Shown piece after piece: positions 30,201 to 43,700 of a DNA stretch of 64,000 nucleotides; within the stretch, counting starts at the first letter, position 1, and every line of letters starts with the position of its first letter. Below the pieces are notes generated by a model. It was not told the origin of the DNA and ran no database searches. It worked only from the letters and a program-made list of their open reading frames with translations. The position numbers and the translations under genes were made by a program. Origin of the DNA: Procambarus clarkii (taxonomy: Eukaryota; Arthropoda; Malacostraca; Decapoda; Cambaridae). The DNA lies in NCBI RefSeq assembly GCF_040958095.1, contig NC_091193.1, positions 31,818,346-31,882,345 of the forward strand, written 5' to 3'.

Positions 30201-33200
30201 ATTTATATTACCGATGGAAGAAGTACACGTAAAACCGTTCTAATCCGGCTGAAACGTCGATATATGCAATAAAAACCAAACTTCTCCCCTTTTCAATATC
30301 TTACTCAGTATTTCAACGAGAAACAAATTTATGATTAAAGGTGAAGTATTTAAGTTTATTATCTAATCAATTACGTGTCTGCATCATTTTTATCGTATAC
30401 TTAATGAATTAATACCAATAAACTGAACATTCACAAAAACGTGGAAAAACGGCAAAATATTGCCTAATTCGATGATATTTTGTTTAAATCACATAAAGGA
30501 AAAGGGGATGATAAACGTCAAAATATTGCTAAATTCGATGATGTTTAGTATGAAACAAAATGCAAGAAAACTTGCTTAAAATACAATATTATGGAAAAAT
30601 CTGAGATATGAAGGCCAAATCACATATCGTGATACTATATAAAATAGTATCGAAATATTGGTAAAAATGAATATATTTACGTAATATCAAACTACATGAA
30701 AAACGTGAAAAGAGTCACTATTATTCCAAATTTGAGGATTTTAACTTCGAATCATAGAGCGAGGTTTCATATTATTTAGATCCAAGAAAAGACATATGAC
30801 AATGTTGTTTCCAATACAAATGATAAAAATCAGTGTGTTTTAATTAGAATTAACTAAAATGTTCCTGATTTTCTGTTTATATTACCGACGGAAGATGTAC
30901 ACGTAAAACCGCTCTAATCCGGCTGAATCGTCGATATATGCAATAAAAACTTAACTTCTCCCCTTTTCAATATCTTACTCAGTATTTCAACGAGAAACAA
31001 ATAGATGATTAAAGGTGAAGTATTTAAGTTTATTATCTAATCAATTACGTATTTGCATCATTTTTATCGTATATTTAATGAATTAATACCAATAAACTGA
31101 AAATTCACAAAAACGTGGAAAAACGGCAAAAAATTGCCTAATTCGATGATATTTTGTTTAAATCACATAAAGGAAAAGGGGATGATAAACGTCAAAATAT
31201 TGCAAAATTCGATGATGTTTAGTATGAAACAAAATGCAAGAAAACTCTCTTAAAATGCAATATTATTCGAAAATATAAGATATGAAGGCCAAATCACATA
31301 TCGTGATACTACATGAAATTAGTATCGAAATATTGGTAAAATGAATATATTTACGTAGCATCAACCTACATGAAAAACGTGAAGAGAGTCACTATTATTC
31401 CAAATTTGTGGATTTTAACTTCGAATCATAAAGCGAGGTTTCAAATTATTTAGATCCAAGAAAAGACATATGACAATGTTGTTTCCAATACAAATGATAA
31501 AAATCAATGTGTTTTCATTAGAATTAACTAAAATGTTGCTGATTTTCCGTTTATATTACCGATGGAAGATGTACACGTAAAACCGCTCTAATCCGGCTGA
31601 ATCGTCGATATATGCAATCAAAACTTAACTTCTCCCCTTGTCGAAATCTTACTCAGTATTTCAACGAGAAACAAATAGATGATTAAAGGTGAAGTATTTA
31701 AGTTTATTATCTAATCAATTACGTATTTGCATCATTTTTATCGTATATTTAATGAATTAATACCAATAAACTGAAAATTCACAAAAACGTGGAAAAACGG
31801 CAAAAAATTGCCTAATTCGATGATATTTTGTTTAAATCACATAAAGGAAAAGGGGATGATAAACGTCAAAATATTGCTAAATTCGATGATGTTTAGTATG
31901 AAACAAAATGCAAGAAAACTCTCTTAAAATGCAATATTATTCGAAAATATAAGATATGAAGGCCAAATCACATATCGTGATACTACATGAAATTGTATCG
32001 AAATATTGGTAAAATGAATATATTTACGTAGCATCAACCTACATGAAAAACGTGAAGAGAGTCACTATTATTCCAAATTTGTGGATTTTAACTTCGAATC
32101 ATAAAGCGAGGTTTCAAATTATTTAGATCCAAGAAAAGACATATGACAATGTTGTTTCCAATACAAATGATAAGAATCAATGTGTTTTCATTAGAATTAA
32201 CTAAAATGTTGCTGATTTTCCGTTTATATTACCGATGGAAGATGTACACTTAAAACCGCTCTAATCCGGCTGAATCGTCGATATATGCAATAAAAACTTA
32301 ACTTCTCCCCTTGTCAATATCTTACTCAGTATTTCAACGAGAAACAAATAGATGATTAAACGTGAAGTATTTAAGTTTATTATCTAATCAATTACGTGTT
32401 TGCATCATTTTTGTCGTATATTTAATGAATTAATACCAATAAACTGAAAATTCACAAAAACGTGGAAAAACGGCATAATATTGCCTAATTCTATGATATT
32501 TTGTTTAAATCACATTAAAGAAAAGGGGATGATAAACGTCAAAATATTGCAAAATTCGATGATGTTTAGTATGAAACAAAATGCAAGAAAACTTGCTTAA
32601 AATGCAATATTATGGAAAAATCTGATATATGAAGGCTAAATCACATATCGTGATACTACATGAAATAGTATCGAAATATTGGTAAAAATGAAATATTTAC
32701 GTCATATCAAACTACATGAAAAACGTGAAGAGAGTCACTATTATTCCAAATTTGCGGATTTTAACTTCGAATCATAAAGCGAGGTTTCGTATTATTTAGA
32801 TCCAAGAAAAGACATATGACAATGTTGTTTCCAATACAAATGATAAAAATCAATGTGTATTCATTAGAATTAACTAAAATGTTCCTGATTTTCCATTTAT
32901 ATTACCGATGGAAGAAGTACACGTAAAACCGCTCTAATCCGGCTGAAACATCGATATATGCAATAAAAACCAAACTTCTCCCCTTTTCAATATCTTACTC
33001 AGTATTTCAATGAGAAACAAATTTATGATTAAAGGTGAAGTATTTAAGTTTATTATCTAATCAATTACGTGTCTGCATCATTTTTATCGTATACTTAATG
33101 AATTAATACCAATAAACTGAACATTCACAAAAACGTGGAAAAACGGCAAAATATTGCCTAATTCGATGATATTTTGTTTAAATCACATAAAGGAAAAGGG

Positions 33201-36200
33201 GATGATAAACGTCAAAATATTGCTAAATTCGATGATGTTTAGTATGAAACAAAATGCAAGAAAACTTGCTTAAAATACAATATTATGGAAAAATCTGATA
33301 TATGAAGGCTAAATCACATATCGTGATACTACATGAAATAGTATCGAAATATTGGTAAAAATGAAAATATTTACGTCATATCAAACTACATGAAAAACGT
33401 GAAAAGAGTCACTATTATTCCAAATTTGCGGATTTTAACTTCGAATCATAAAGCGAGGTTTCATATTATTTAGATCCAAGAAAAGACATATGACAATGTT
33501 GTTTCCAATACAAATGATAAAAATCAGTGTGTTTTTATTAGAATTAACTAAAATGTTCCTGATTTTCTGTTTATATTACCGACGGAAGATGTACACGTAA
33601 AACCGCTCTAATCCGGCTGAATCGTCGATATATGCAATAAAAACTTAACTTCTCCCCTTTTCAATATCTTACTCAGTATTTCAACGAGAAACAAATAGAT
33701 GATTAAAGGTGAAGTATTTAAGTTTATTATCTAATCAATTACGTGTCTGCATCATTTTTATCGTATACTTAATGAATTAATACCAATAAACTGAACATTC
33801 ACAAAAACGAGGAAAAACGGCAAAATATTGCCTAATTCGATGATATTTTGTTTAAATCACATAAAGGAAAAGGGGATGATAAACGTCAAAATATTGCTAA
33901 ATTCGATGATGTTTAGTATGAAACAAAATGCAAGAAAACTTGCTTAAAATACAATATTATGGAAAAATCTGAGATATGAAGGCCAAATCACATATCGTGA
34001 TACTATATAAATTAGTATCGAAATATTGGTAAAAATGAATATATTTACGTAATATCAAACTACATGAAAAACGTGAAAAGAGTCACTATTATTCCAAATT
34101 TGCGGATTTTAACTTCGAATCATAAAGCGAGGTTTCATATTATTTAGATCCAAGAAAAGACATATGACAATGTTGTTTCCAATACAAATGATAAAAATCA
34201 GTGTGTTTTTATTAGAATTAACTAAAATGTTCCTGATTTTCTGTTTATATTACCGACGGAAGATGTACACGTAAAACCGCTCTAATCCGGCTGAATCGTC
34301 GATATATGCAATAAAAACTTAACTTCTCCCCTTTTCAATATCTTACTCAGTATTTCAACGAGAAACAAATAGATGATTAAGGTGAAGTATTTAAGTTTAT
34401 TATCTAATCAATTACGTATTTGCATCATTTTTATCGTATATTTAATGAATTAATGCCAATAAACTGAAAATTCACAAAAACGTGGAAAAACGGCAAAATA
34501 TTGCCTAATTCGATTATATTTTGTTTAAATCACATAAAGGAAAAGGGGATGATAAACGTCAAAATATTGCTAAATTCGATGATGTTTAGTATGAAACAAA
34601 ATGCAAGAAAACTCTCTTTAAATGCAATATTATTCGAAAATATAAGATATGAAGGCCAAATCACATATCGTGATACTACATGAAATAGTATCGAAATATT
34701 GGTAAAATGAATATATTTACGTAGCATCAACCTACATGAAAAACGTGAAGAGAGTCACTATTATTCCAAATTTGTGGATTTTAACTTCGAATCATAAAGC
34801 GAGGTTTCAAATTATTTAGATCCAAGAAAAGACATATGACAATGTTGTTTCCAATACAAATGATAAAAATCAATGTGTTTTCATTAGAATTAACTAAAAT
34901 GTTGCTGATTTTCCGTTTATATTACCGATGGAAGATGTACACGTAAAACCGCTCTAATCCGGCTGAATCGTCGATATATGCAATCAAAACTTAACTTCTC
35001 CCCTTGTCAATATCTTACTCAGTATTTCAACGAGAAACAAATAGATGATTAAACGTGAAGTATTTAAGTTCATTATCTAATCAATTACGTGTTTGCATCA
35101 TTTTTATCGTATATTTAAAGAATTAATACCAATAAACTGAAAATTCACAAAAACGTGGAAAAACGGCATAATATTGCCTAATTCTATAATATTTTGTTTA
35201 AATCACATTAAAGAAAAGGGGATGATAAACGTCAAAATATTGCAAAATTCGATGATGTTTAGTATGAAACAAAATGCAAGAAAACTTGCTTAAAATGCAA
35301 TATTATGGAAAAATCTGATATATGAAGGCTAAATCACATATCGTGATACTACATGAAATAGTATCGAAATATTGGTAAAAATGAAAATATTTACGTCATA
35401 TCAAACTACATGAAAAACGTGAAGAGAGTCACTATTATTCCAAATTTGCGGATTTTAACTTCGAATCATAAAGCGAGGTTTCGTATTATTTAGATCCAAG
35501 AAAAGACATATGACAATGTTGTTTCCAATACAAATGATAAAAATCAATGTGTATTCATTAGAATTAACTAAAATGTTCCTGATTTTCCATTTATATTACC
35601 GATGGAAGAAGTACACGTAAAACCGCTCTAATCCGGCTGAAACGTCGATATATGCAATAAAAACCAAACTTCTCCCCTTTTCAATATCTTACTCAGTATT
35701 TCAACGAGAAACAAATTTATGATTAAAGGTGAAGTATTTAAGTTTATTATCTAATCAATTACGTGTCTGCATCATTTTTATCGTATACTTAATGAATTAA
35801 TACCAATAAACTGAACATTCACAAAAACGTGGAAAAACGGCAAAATATTGCCTAATTCGATGATATTTTGTTTAAATCACATAAAGGAAAAGGGGATGAT
35901 AAACGTCAAAATATTGCTAAATTCGATGATGTTTAGTATGAAACAAAATGCAAGAAAACTTGCTTAAAATAAAATATTATGGAAAAATCTGAGATATGAA
36001 GGCCAAATCACATATCGTGATACTATATAAAATAGTATCGAAATATTGGTAAAAATGAATATATTTACGTAATATCAAACTACATGAAAAACGTGAAAAG
36101 AGTCACTATTATTCCAAATTTGAGGATTTTAACTTCGAATCATAGAGCGAGGTTTCATATTATTTAGATCCAAGAAAAGACATATGACAATGTTGTTTCC

Positions 36201-39200
36201 AATACAAATGATAAAAATCAGTGTGTTTTAATTAGAATTAACAAAAATGTTCCTGATTTTCTGTTTATATTACCGACGGAAGATGTACACGTAAAACCGC
36301 TTTAATCCGGCTGAATCGTCGATATATGCAATAAAAACTTAACTTCTCCCCTTTTCAATATCTTACTCAGTATTTCAACGAGAAACAAATAGATGATTAA
36401 AGGTGAAGTATTTAAGTTTATTGTCTAATCAATTACGTATTTGCATCATTTTTATCGTATATTTAATGAATTAATACCAATAAACTGAAAATTCACAAAA
36501 ACGTGGAAAAACGGCAAAATATTGCCTAATTCGATGATATTTTGTTTAAATCACATAAAGGAAAAGGGGATGATAAACGTCAAAATATTGCTAAATTCGA
36601 TGATGTTTAGTATGAAACAAAATGCAAGAAAACTGTCTTAAAATGCAATATTATTCGAAAATATAAGGTATGAAGGCCAAATCACATATCGTGATACTAC
36701 ATGAAATAGTATCGAAATATTGGTAAAATGAATATATTTACGTAGCATCAACCTACATGAAAAACGTGAAGAGAGTCACTATTATTCCAAATTTGTGGAT
36801 TTTAACTTCGAATCATAAAGCGAGGTTTCAAATTATTTAGATCCAAGAAAAGACATATGACAATGTTGTTTCCAATACAAATGATAAAAATCAATGTGTT
36901 TTCATTAGAATTAACTAAAATGTTGCTGATTTTCCGTTTATATTACCGATGGAAGATGTACACGTAAAACCGCTCTAATCCGGCTGAATCGTCGATATAT
37001 GCAATAAAAACTTAACTTCTCCCCTTGTCAATATCTTACTCAGTATTTCAACGAGAAACAAATAGATGATTAAACGTGAAGTATTTAAGTTTATTATCTA
37101 ATCAATTACGTGTTTGCATCATTTTTATCGTATATATAATGAATTAATACCAATAAACTGAAAATTCACAAAAACGTGGAAAAACGGCATAATATTGCCT
37201 AATTCTATGATATTTTGTTTAAATCACATTAAAGAAAAGGGGATGATAAACGTCAAAATATTGCAAAATTCGATGATGTTTAGTATGAAACAAAATGCAA
37301 GAAAACTTGCTTAAAATGCAATATTATGGAAAAATCTGATATATGAAGGCTAAATCACATATCGTGATACTACATGAAATAGTATCGAAATATTGGTAAA
37401 AATGAAAATATTTACGTCATATCAAACTACATGAAAAACGTGAAGAGAGTCACTATTATTCCAAATTTGCGAATTTTAACTTCGAATCATAAAGCGAGGT
37501 TTGGTATTATTTAGATCCAAGAAAAGACATATGACAATGTTGTTTCCAATACAAATGATAAAAATCAATGTGTATTCATTAGAATTAACTAAAATGTTCC
37601 TGATTTTCCATTTATATTACCGATGGAAGAAGTACACGTAAAACCGCTCTAATCCGGCTGAAACGTCGATATATGCAATAAAAACCAAACTTCTCCCCTT
37701 TTCAATATCTTACTCAGTATTTCAACGAGAAACTAATTTATGATTAAAGGTGAAGTATTTAAGTTTATTATCTAATCAATTACGTGTCTGCATCATTTTT
37801 ATCGTATACTTAATGAATTAATACCAATAAACTGAACATTCACAAAAACGAGGAAAAACGGCAAAATATTGCCTAATTCGATGATATTTTGTTTAAATCA
37901 CATAAAGGAAAAGGGGATGATAAACGTCAAAATATTGCTAAATTCGATGATGTTTAGTATGAAACAAAATGCAAGAAAACTTGGTTAAAATACAATATTA
38001 TGGAAAAATCTGAGATATGAAGGCCAAATCACATATCGTGATACTATATAAAATAGTATCGAAATATTGGTAAAAATGAATATATTTACGTAATATCAAA
38101 CTACATGAAAAACGTGAAAAGAGTCACTATTATTCCAAATTTGAGGATTTTAACTTCGAATCATAGAGCGAGGTTTCATATTATTTAGATCCAAGAAAAG
38201 ACATATGACAATGTTGTTTCCAATACAAATGATAAAAATCAGTGTGTTTTAATTAGAATTAACTAAAATGTTCCTGATTTTCTGTTTATATTACCGACGG
38301 AAGATGTACACGTAAAACCGCTTTAATCCGGCTGAATCGTCGATATATGCAATAAAAACTTAACTTCTCCCCTTTTCAATATCTTACTCAGTATTTCAAC
38401 GAGAAACAAATAGATGATTAAAGGTGAAGTATTTAAGTTTATTATCTAATCAATTACGTATTTGCATCATTTTTATCGTATATTTAATGAATTAATACCA
38501 ATAAACTGAAAATTCACAAAAACGTGGAAAAACGGCAAAATATTGCCTAATTCGATGATATTTTGTTTAAATCACATAAAAGAAAAGGGGATGATAAACG
38601 TCAAAATATTGCTAAATTCGATGATGTTTAGTATGAAACAAAATGCAAGAAAACTGTCTTAAAATGCAATATTATTCGAAAATATAAGATATGAAGGCCA
38701 AATCACATATCGTGATACTACATGAAATAGTTTCGAAATATTGGTAAAATGAATATATTTACGTAGCATCAACCTACATGAAAAACGTGAAGAGAGTCAC
38801 TATTATTCCAAATTTGTGGATTTTTACTTCGAATCATAAAGCGAGGTTTCAAATTATTTAGATCCAAGAAAAGACATATGACAATGTTGTTTCCAATACA
38901 AATGATAAAAATCAATGTGTTTTCATTAGAATTAACTAAAATGTTGCTGATTTTCCGTTTATATTACCGATGGAAGATGTACACGTAAAACCGCTCTAAT
39001 CCGGCTGAATCGTCGATATATGCAATAAAAACTTAACTTCTCCCCTTGTCAATATCTTACTCAGTATTTCAACGAGAAACAAATAGATGATTAAACGTGA
39101 AGTATTTAAGTTTATTATCTAATCAATTACGTGTTTGCATCATTTTTATCGTATATTTAATGAATTAATACCAATAAACTGAAAATTCACAAAAACGTGG

Positions 39201-40754
39201 AAAAACGGCATAATATTGCCTAATTCTATGATATTTTGTTTAAATCACATTAAAGAAAAGGGGATGATAAACGTCAAAATATTGCAAAATTCGATGATGT
39301 TTAGTATGAAACAAAATGCAAGAAAACTTGCTTAAAATGCAATATTATGGAAAAATCTGATATATGAAGGCTAAATCACATATCGTGATACTACATGAAA
39401 TAGTATCGAAATATTGGTAAAAATGAAAATATTTACGTCATATCAAACTACATGAAAAACGTGAAGAGAGTCACTATTATTCCAAATTTGCGGATTTTAA
39501 CTTCGAATCATAAAGCGAGGTTTCGTATTATTTAGATCCAAGAAAAGACATATGACAATGTTGTTTCCAATACAAATGATAAAAATCAATGTGTATACAT
39601 TAGAATTAACTAAAATGTTCCTGATTTTCCATTTATATTACCGATGGAAGAAGTACACGTAAAACCGCTCTAATCCGGCTAAAACGTCGATATATGCAAT
39701 AAAAACCAAACTTCTCCCCTTTTCAATATCTTACTCAGTATTTCAACGAGAAACAAATTTATGATTAAAGGTGAAGTATTTAAGTTTATTATCTAATCAA
39801 TTACGTGTCTGCATCAGTTTTATCGTATACTTAATGAATTAATACCAATAAACTGAACATTCACAAAAACGAGGAAAAACGGCAAAATATTGCCTAATTC
39901 GATGATATTTTGTTTAAATCACATAAAGGAAAAGGGGATGATAAACGTCAAAATATTGCTAAATTCGATGATGTTTAGTATGAAACAAAATGCAAGAAAA
40001 CTTGCTTAAAATACAATATTATGGAAAAATCTGAGATATGAAGGCCAAATCACATATCGTGATACTATATAAAATAGTACTATATAAATAGTACTTGGAT
40101 ACTATATAAAATAGTATCGAAATATTGGTAAAAATGAATATATTTACGTAATATCAAACTACATGAAAAACGTGAAAAGAGTCACTATTATTCCAAATTT
40201 GAGGATTTTAACTTCGAATCATAGAGCGAGGTTTCATATTATTTAGATCCAAGAAAAGACATATGACAATGTTGTTTCCAATACAAATGATAAAAATCAG
40301 TGTGTTTTAATTAGAATTAACTAAAATGTTCCTGATTTTCTGTTTATATTACCGACGGAAGATGTACACGTAAAACCGCTCTAATCCGGCTGAATCGTCG
40401 ATATATGCAATAAAAACTTAACTTCTCCCCTTTTCAATATCTTACTCAGTATTTCAACGAGAAACAAATAGATGATTAAGGTGAAGTATTTAAGTTTATT
40501 ATCTAATCAATTACGTATTTGCATCATTTTTATCGTATATTTAATGAATTAATACCAATAAACTGAAAATTCACAAAAACGTGGAAAAACCGCAAAATAT
40601 TGCCTAATTCGATGATATTTTGCTTAAATCACATAAAGGAAAAGGGGATGATAAACGTCAAAATATTGCTAAATTCGTTGATGTTTAGTATGAAACAAAA
40701 TGCAAGAAAACTCTCTTAAAATGCAATATTATTCGAAAATATAAGATATGAAGG
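27243..40754 (+). repeat. Satellite block 4: trimeric higher-order repeat, ~2.02 kb
   Basis: Three monomer types alternate. Type X carries GTAGCATCAACCTAC and a GTTGCTGATT variant (starts 27243, 29266, 31289, 31963, 34656, 36677, 38698). Type Y carries TTTACGTCATATC and GTGTATTCATTAG (27916, 29939, 32636, 35329, 37350, 39371). Type Z carries GATACTATATAAAATAG (28591, 30615, 33983, 36003, 38024, 40045). Successive X units are 2021-2023 bp apart. Order breaks in two places: X is present twice in a row at 31289/31963, and a Y/Z hybrid unit sits at 33309. Both are the products expected of unequal exchange between misaligned units. Confidence 0.9.
40045..40754 (+). repeat. Long monomer (710 bp) with duplicated dyad
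   Basis: This Z-type monomer is about 36 bp longer than its neighbours. The extra bases lie at roughly 40075-40115, where the dyad segment is repeated: GATACTATATAAAATAGTAC is followed by TATATAAATAGTACTTGG and then by GATACTATATAAAATAGTAT. The inserted piece contains a perfect inverted repeat, GTACTA (40077-40082) and TAGTAC (40089-40094). It looks like a local tandem duplication seeded in the hairpin-forming part of the monomer. Confidence 0.85.
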
Positions 40755-43700
40755 CCAAATCACATATCGTGATACTACATGAAATAGTATCGAAATATTG
40801 GTAAAATGAATATATTTACGTAGCATCAACCTACATGAAAAACGTGAAGAGAGTCACTATTATTCCAAATTTGCGGATTTTATCTTCGAATCATCAAGCG
40901 AGGTTTCGTATTATTTTGATCCAAAAAAAAGACATATGACAATGTTGTTTCCAATACAAATGATAAAAATCAATGTGTTTTCATTAGAATTAACTAAAAT
41001 GTTCCTGATTTTACGTGTATATTACCGATGGAAGATGTACACGTAAAACCGCTCTAATCCGGCTGAAACATCGATATATGCAATAAAAACCAAACTTCTC
41101 CCCTTTTCAATACTTACTCAGTATTTCAACGAGAAACAAATTTATGATTAAAGGTGAAGTATTTAAATTTATTTTCTAATTAATTACGTGTTTGCATCAT
41201 TTTTATCGTATACTTAATGAATTAATACCAATAAACTGAAAATTCACAAAAACGTAAAAAAACGGCAAAATATTGCCTAATTCGATGATATTTTGTTTAA
41301 ATCACATAAAGAAAAAGGGGATGATAAACGTCAAAATATTGCTAAATTCGATGATGTTTATTTAGTATGAAACAAAATGCAAGAAAACTTTCTTAAAATG
41401 CAATATAATGCGAAAATCTGAAATATGAAGGCCAAATCACATATCGTGATACTACATGAAATAGTTCCGAAATATTGGTAAAAATTAATATATTTACGTA
41501 ATATCAAACTACATGAAAAACGTGAAGAGAGTCACTATTATTCCAAATTTGTGGATTTTAACCTCGAATCATAAAGCGAGGTTTCGTATTATTTAGATCC
41601 AAGAAAAGACATATGACAATGTTGTTTCCAATACAAATGATAAAAATCAATGTGTTTTCATTAGAATTAACTAAAATGTTCCTTATTTTCCGTTTATATT
41701 ACCGATGGAAGATGTACACGTAAAACCGCTCTATTCCGGCTGAAACGTCGATATATGCAATAAAATCCGAACTTCTCCCCTTTTCAATATCTTACTCAGT
41801 ATTTCAACGAGAAACAAATAGATGATTAAAGGTGAAGTATTTAAGTTTATTATCTAATCAATTACGTGTTTGCATCATTTTTATCGTATATTTAATGAAT
41901 TAATACCAATAAACTGAAAATTCACAAAAACGTGGAAAAACGGCAAAATATTGCCTAATTCGATGATATTTTGTTTAAATCACATAAAGGAAAAGGGGAT
42001 GATAAACGTCAAAATATTCCTAAAATCGATGATGTTTAGTATGAAACAAAATGCAAGAAAAATTGCTTAAAATGCAATTTTATGAAAAAATTTGAGATAT
42101 GAAGGCCAAATCACATATCGTGATACTACATGAAATAGTATCGAAATATTGGTAAAAATTAATATATTTATGTAATATCAAACTACGTAAAAAACGTGAA
42201 AAAAGTCAATATTATTCCAAATTTGAGGATTTTAACTTTGAATCATAGAGCCAGGTTTCATATTATTTAGATGCAAGAAAAGACATATGACAATGTTGTT
42301 TCCAATACAAATGATAAAAATCAGTGTGTTTTCATTAGAATTATCTAAAATGTTCCTGATTTTCCGTTTATATTACCGACGGAAGATGTACACGTAAAAC
42401 AGCTCTAATCCGGCTGCATCGTCGATATATGCAATAAAAACTTAACTTCTCACCTTTTCAATATCTTACTCAGTATTTCAACGAGAAACAAATAGATGAT
42501 TAAAGGTGAAGTATTTAAGTTTATTATCTAATCAATTACGTGTTTGCATCATTTTTATCGTATATTTAATGAATTAATACCAATAAACTGAAAATTCACA
42601 AAAACGTGGAAAAACGGCAAAATATTGCCTAATTCGATGATATTTTGTTTAAATCACATAAAGGAAAAGGGGATGATAAACGTCAAAATATTGCTAAAAT
42701 CGATGATGTTTAGTATGAAACAAAATGCAAGAAAAATTGCTTAAAATGCAATTTTATGAAAAAATTTGAGATATGAAGGCCAAATCACATATCGTGATAC
42801 TACATGAAATAGTATCGAAATATTGGTAAAAATTAATATATTTACGTAATATCAAACTACGTAAAAAACGTGAAAAAAGTCAATATTATTCCAAATTTGA
42901 GGATTTTAACTTTGAATCTTAGAGCCAGAGTTTCATATTATTTAGATGCAAGAAAAGACATATGACAATGTTGTTTCCAATACAAATGATAAAAATCAGT
43001 GTGTTTTCATTAGAATTATCTAAAATGTTCCTGATTTTCCGTTTATATTACCGACGGAAGATGTACACGTAAAACCGCTCTAATCCGGCTGCATCGTCGA
43101 TATATGCAATAAAAACTTAACTTCTCACCTTTTCAATATCTTACTCAGTATTTCAACGAGAAACAAATAGATGATTAAAGGTGAAGTATTTAAGTTTATT
43201 ATCTAATCAATTACGTGTTTGCATCATTTTTATCGTATATTTAATGAATTAATACCAATAAACTGAAAATTCACAAAAACGTGGAAAAACGGCAAAATAT
43301 TGCCTCATTCGATGATATTTTGTTTAAATCACATAAAGGAAAAGGGGATGATAAACGTCAAAATATTGCTAAATTCGATGATGTTTAGTATGAAACAAAA
43401 TGCAAGAAAACTTGCTTAAAATACAAAATTATGGAAAAATCTGAGATATGAAGGCCAAATCACATATCGTGATACTATATGAAATAGTATCGAAATATTG
43501 GTAAAAATGAATATATTTACGTAATATCAAACTACGTGAAAAACGTGAAGAGAGTCACTATTATTCCAAATTTGAGGATTTTAACTTCGAATCATAGAGC
43601 GAGGTTTCGTATTATTTAGATCCAAGAAAAGACATATGACAATGTTGTTTCCAATACAAATGATAAAAATCAATATGTTTTCAATAGAATTAACTAAAAT

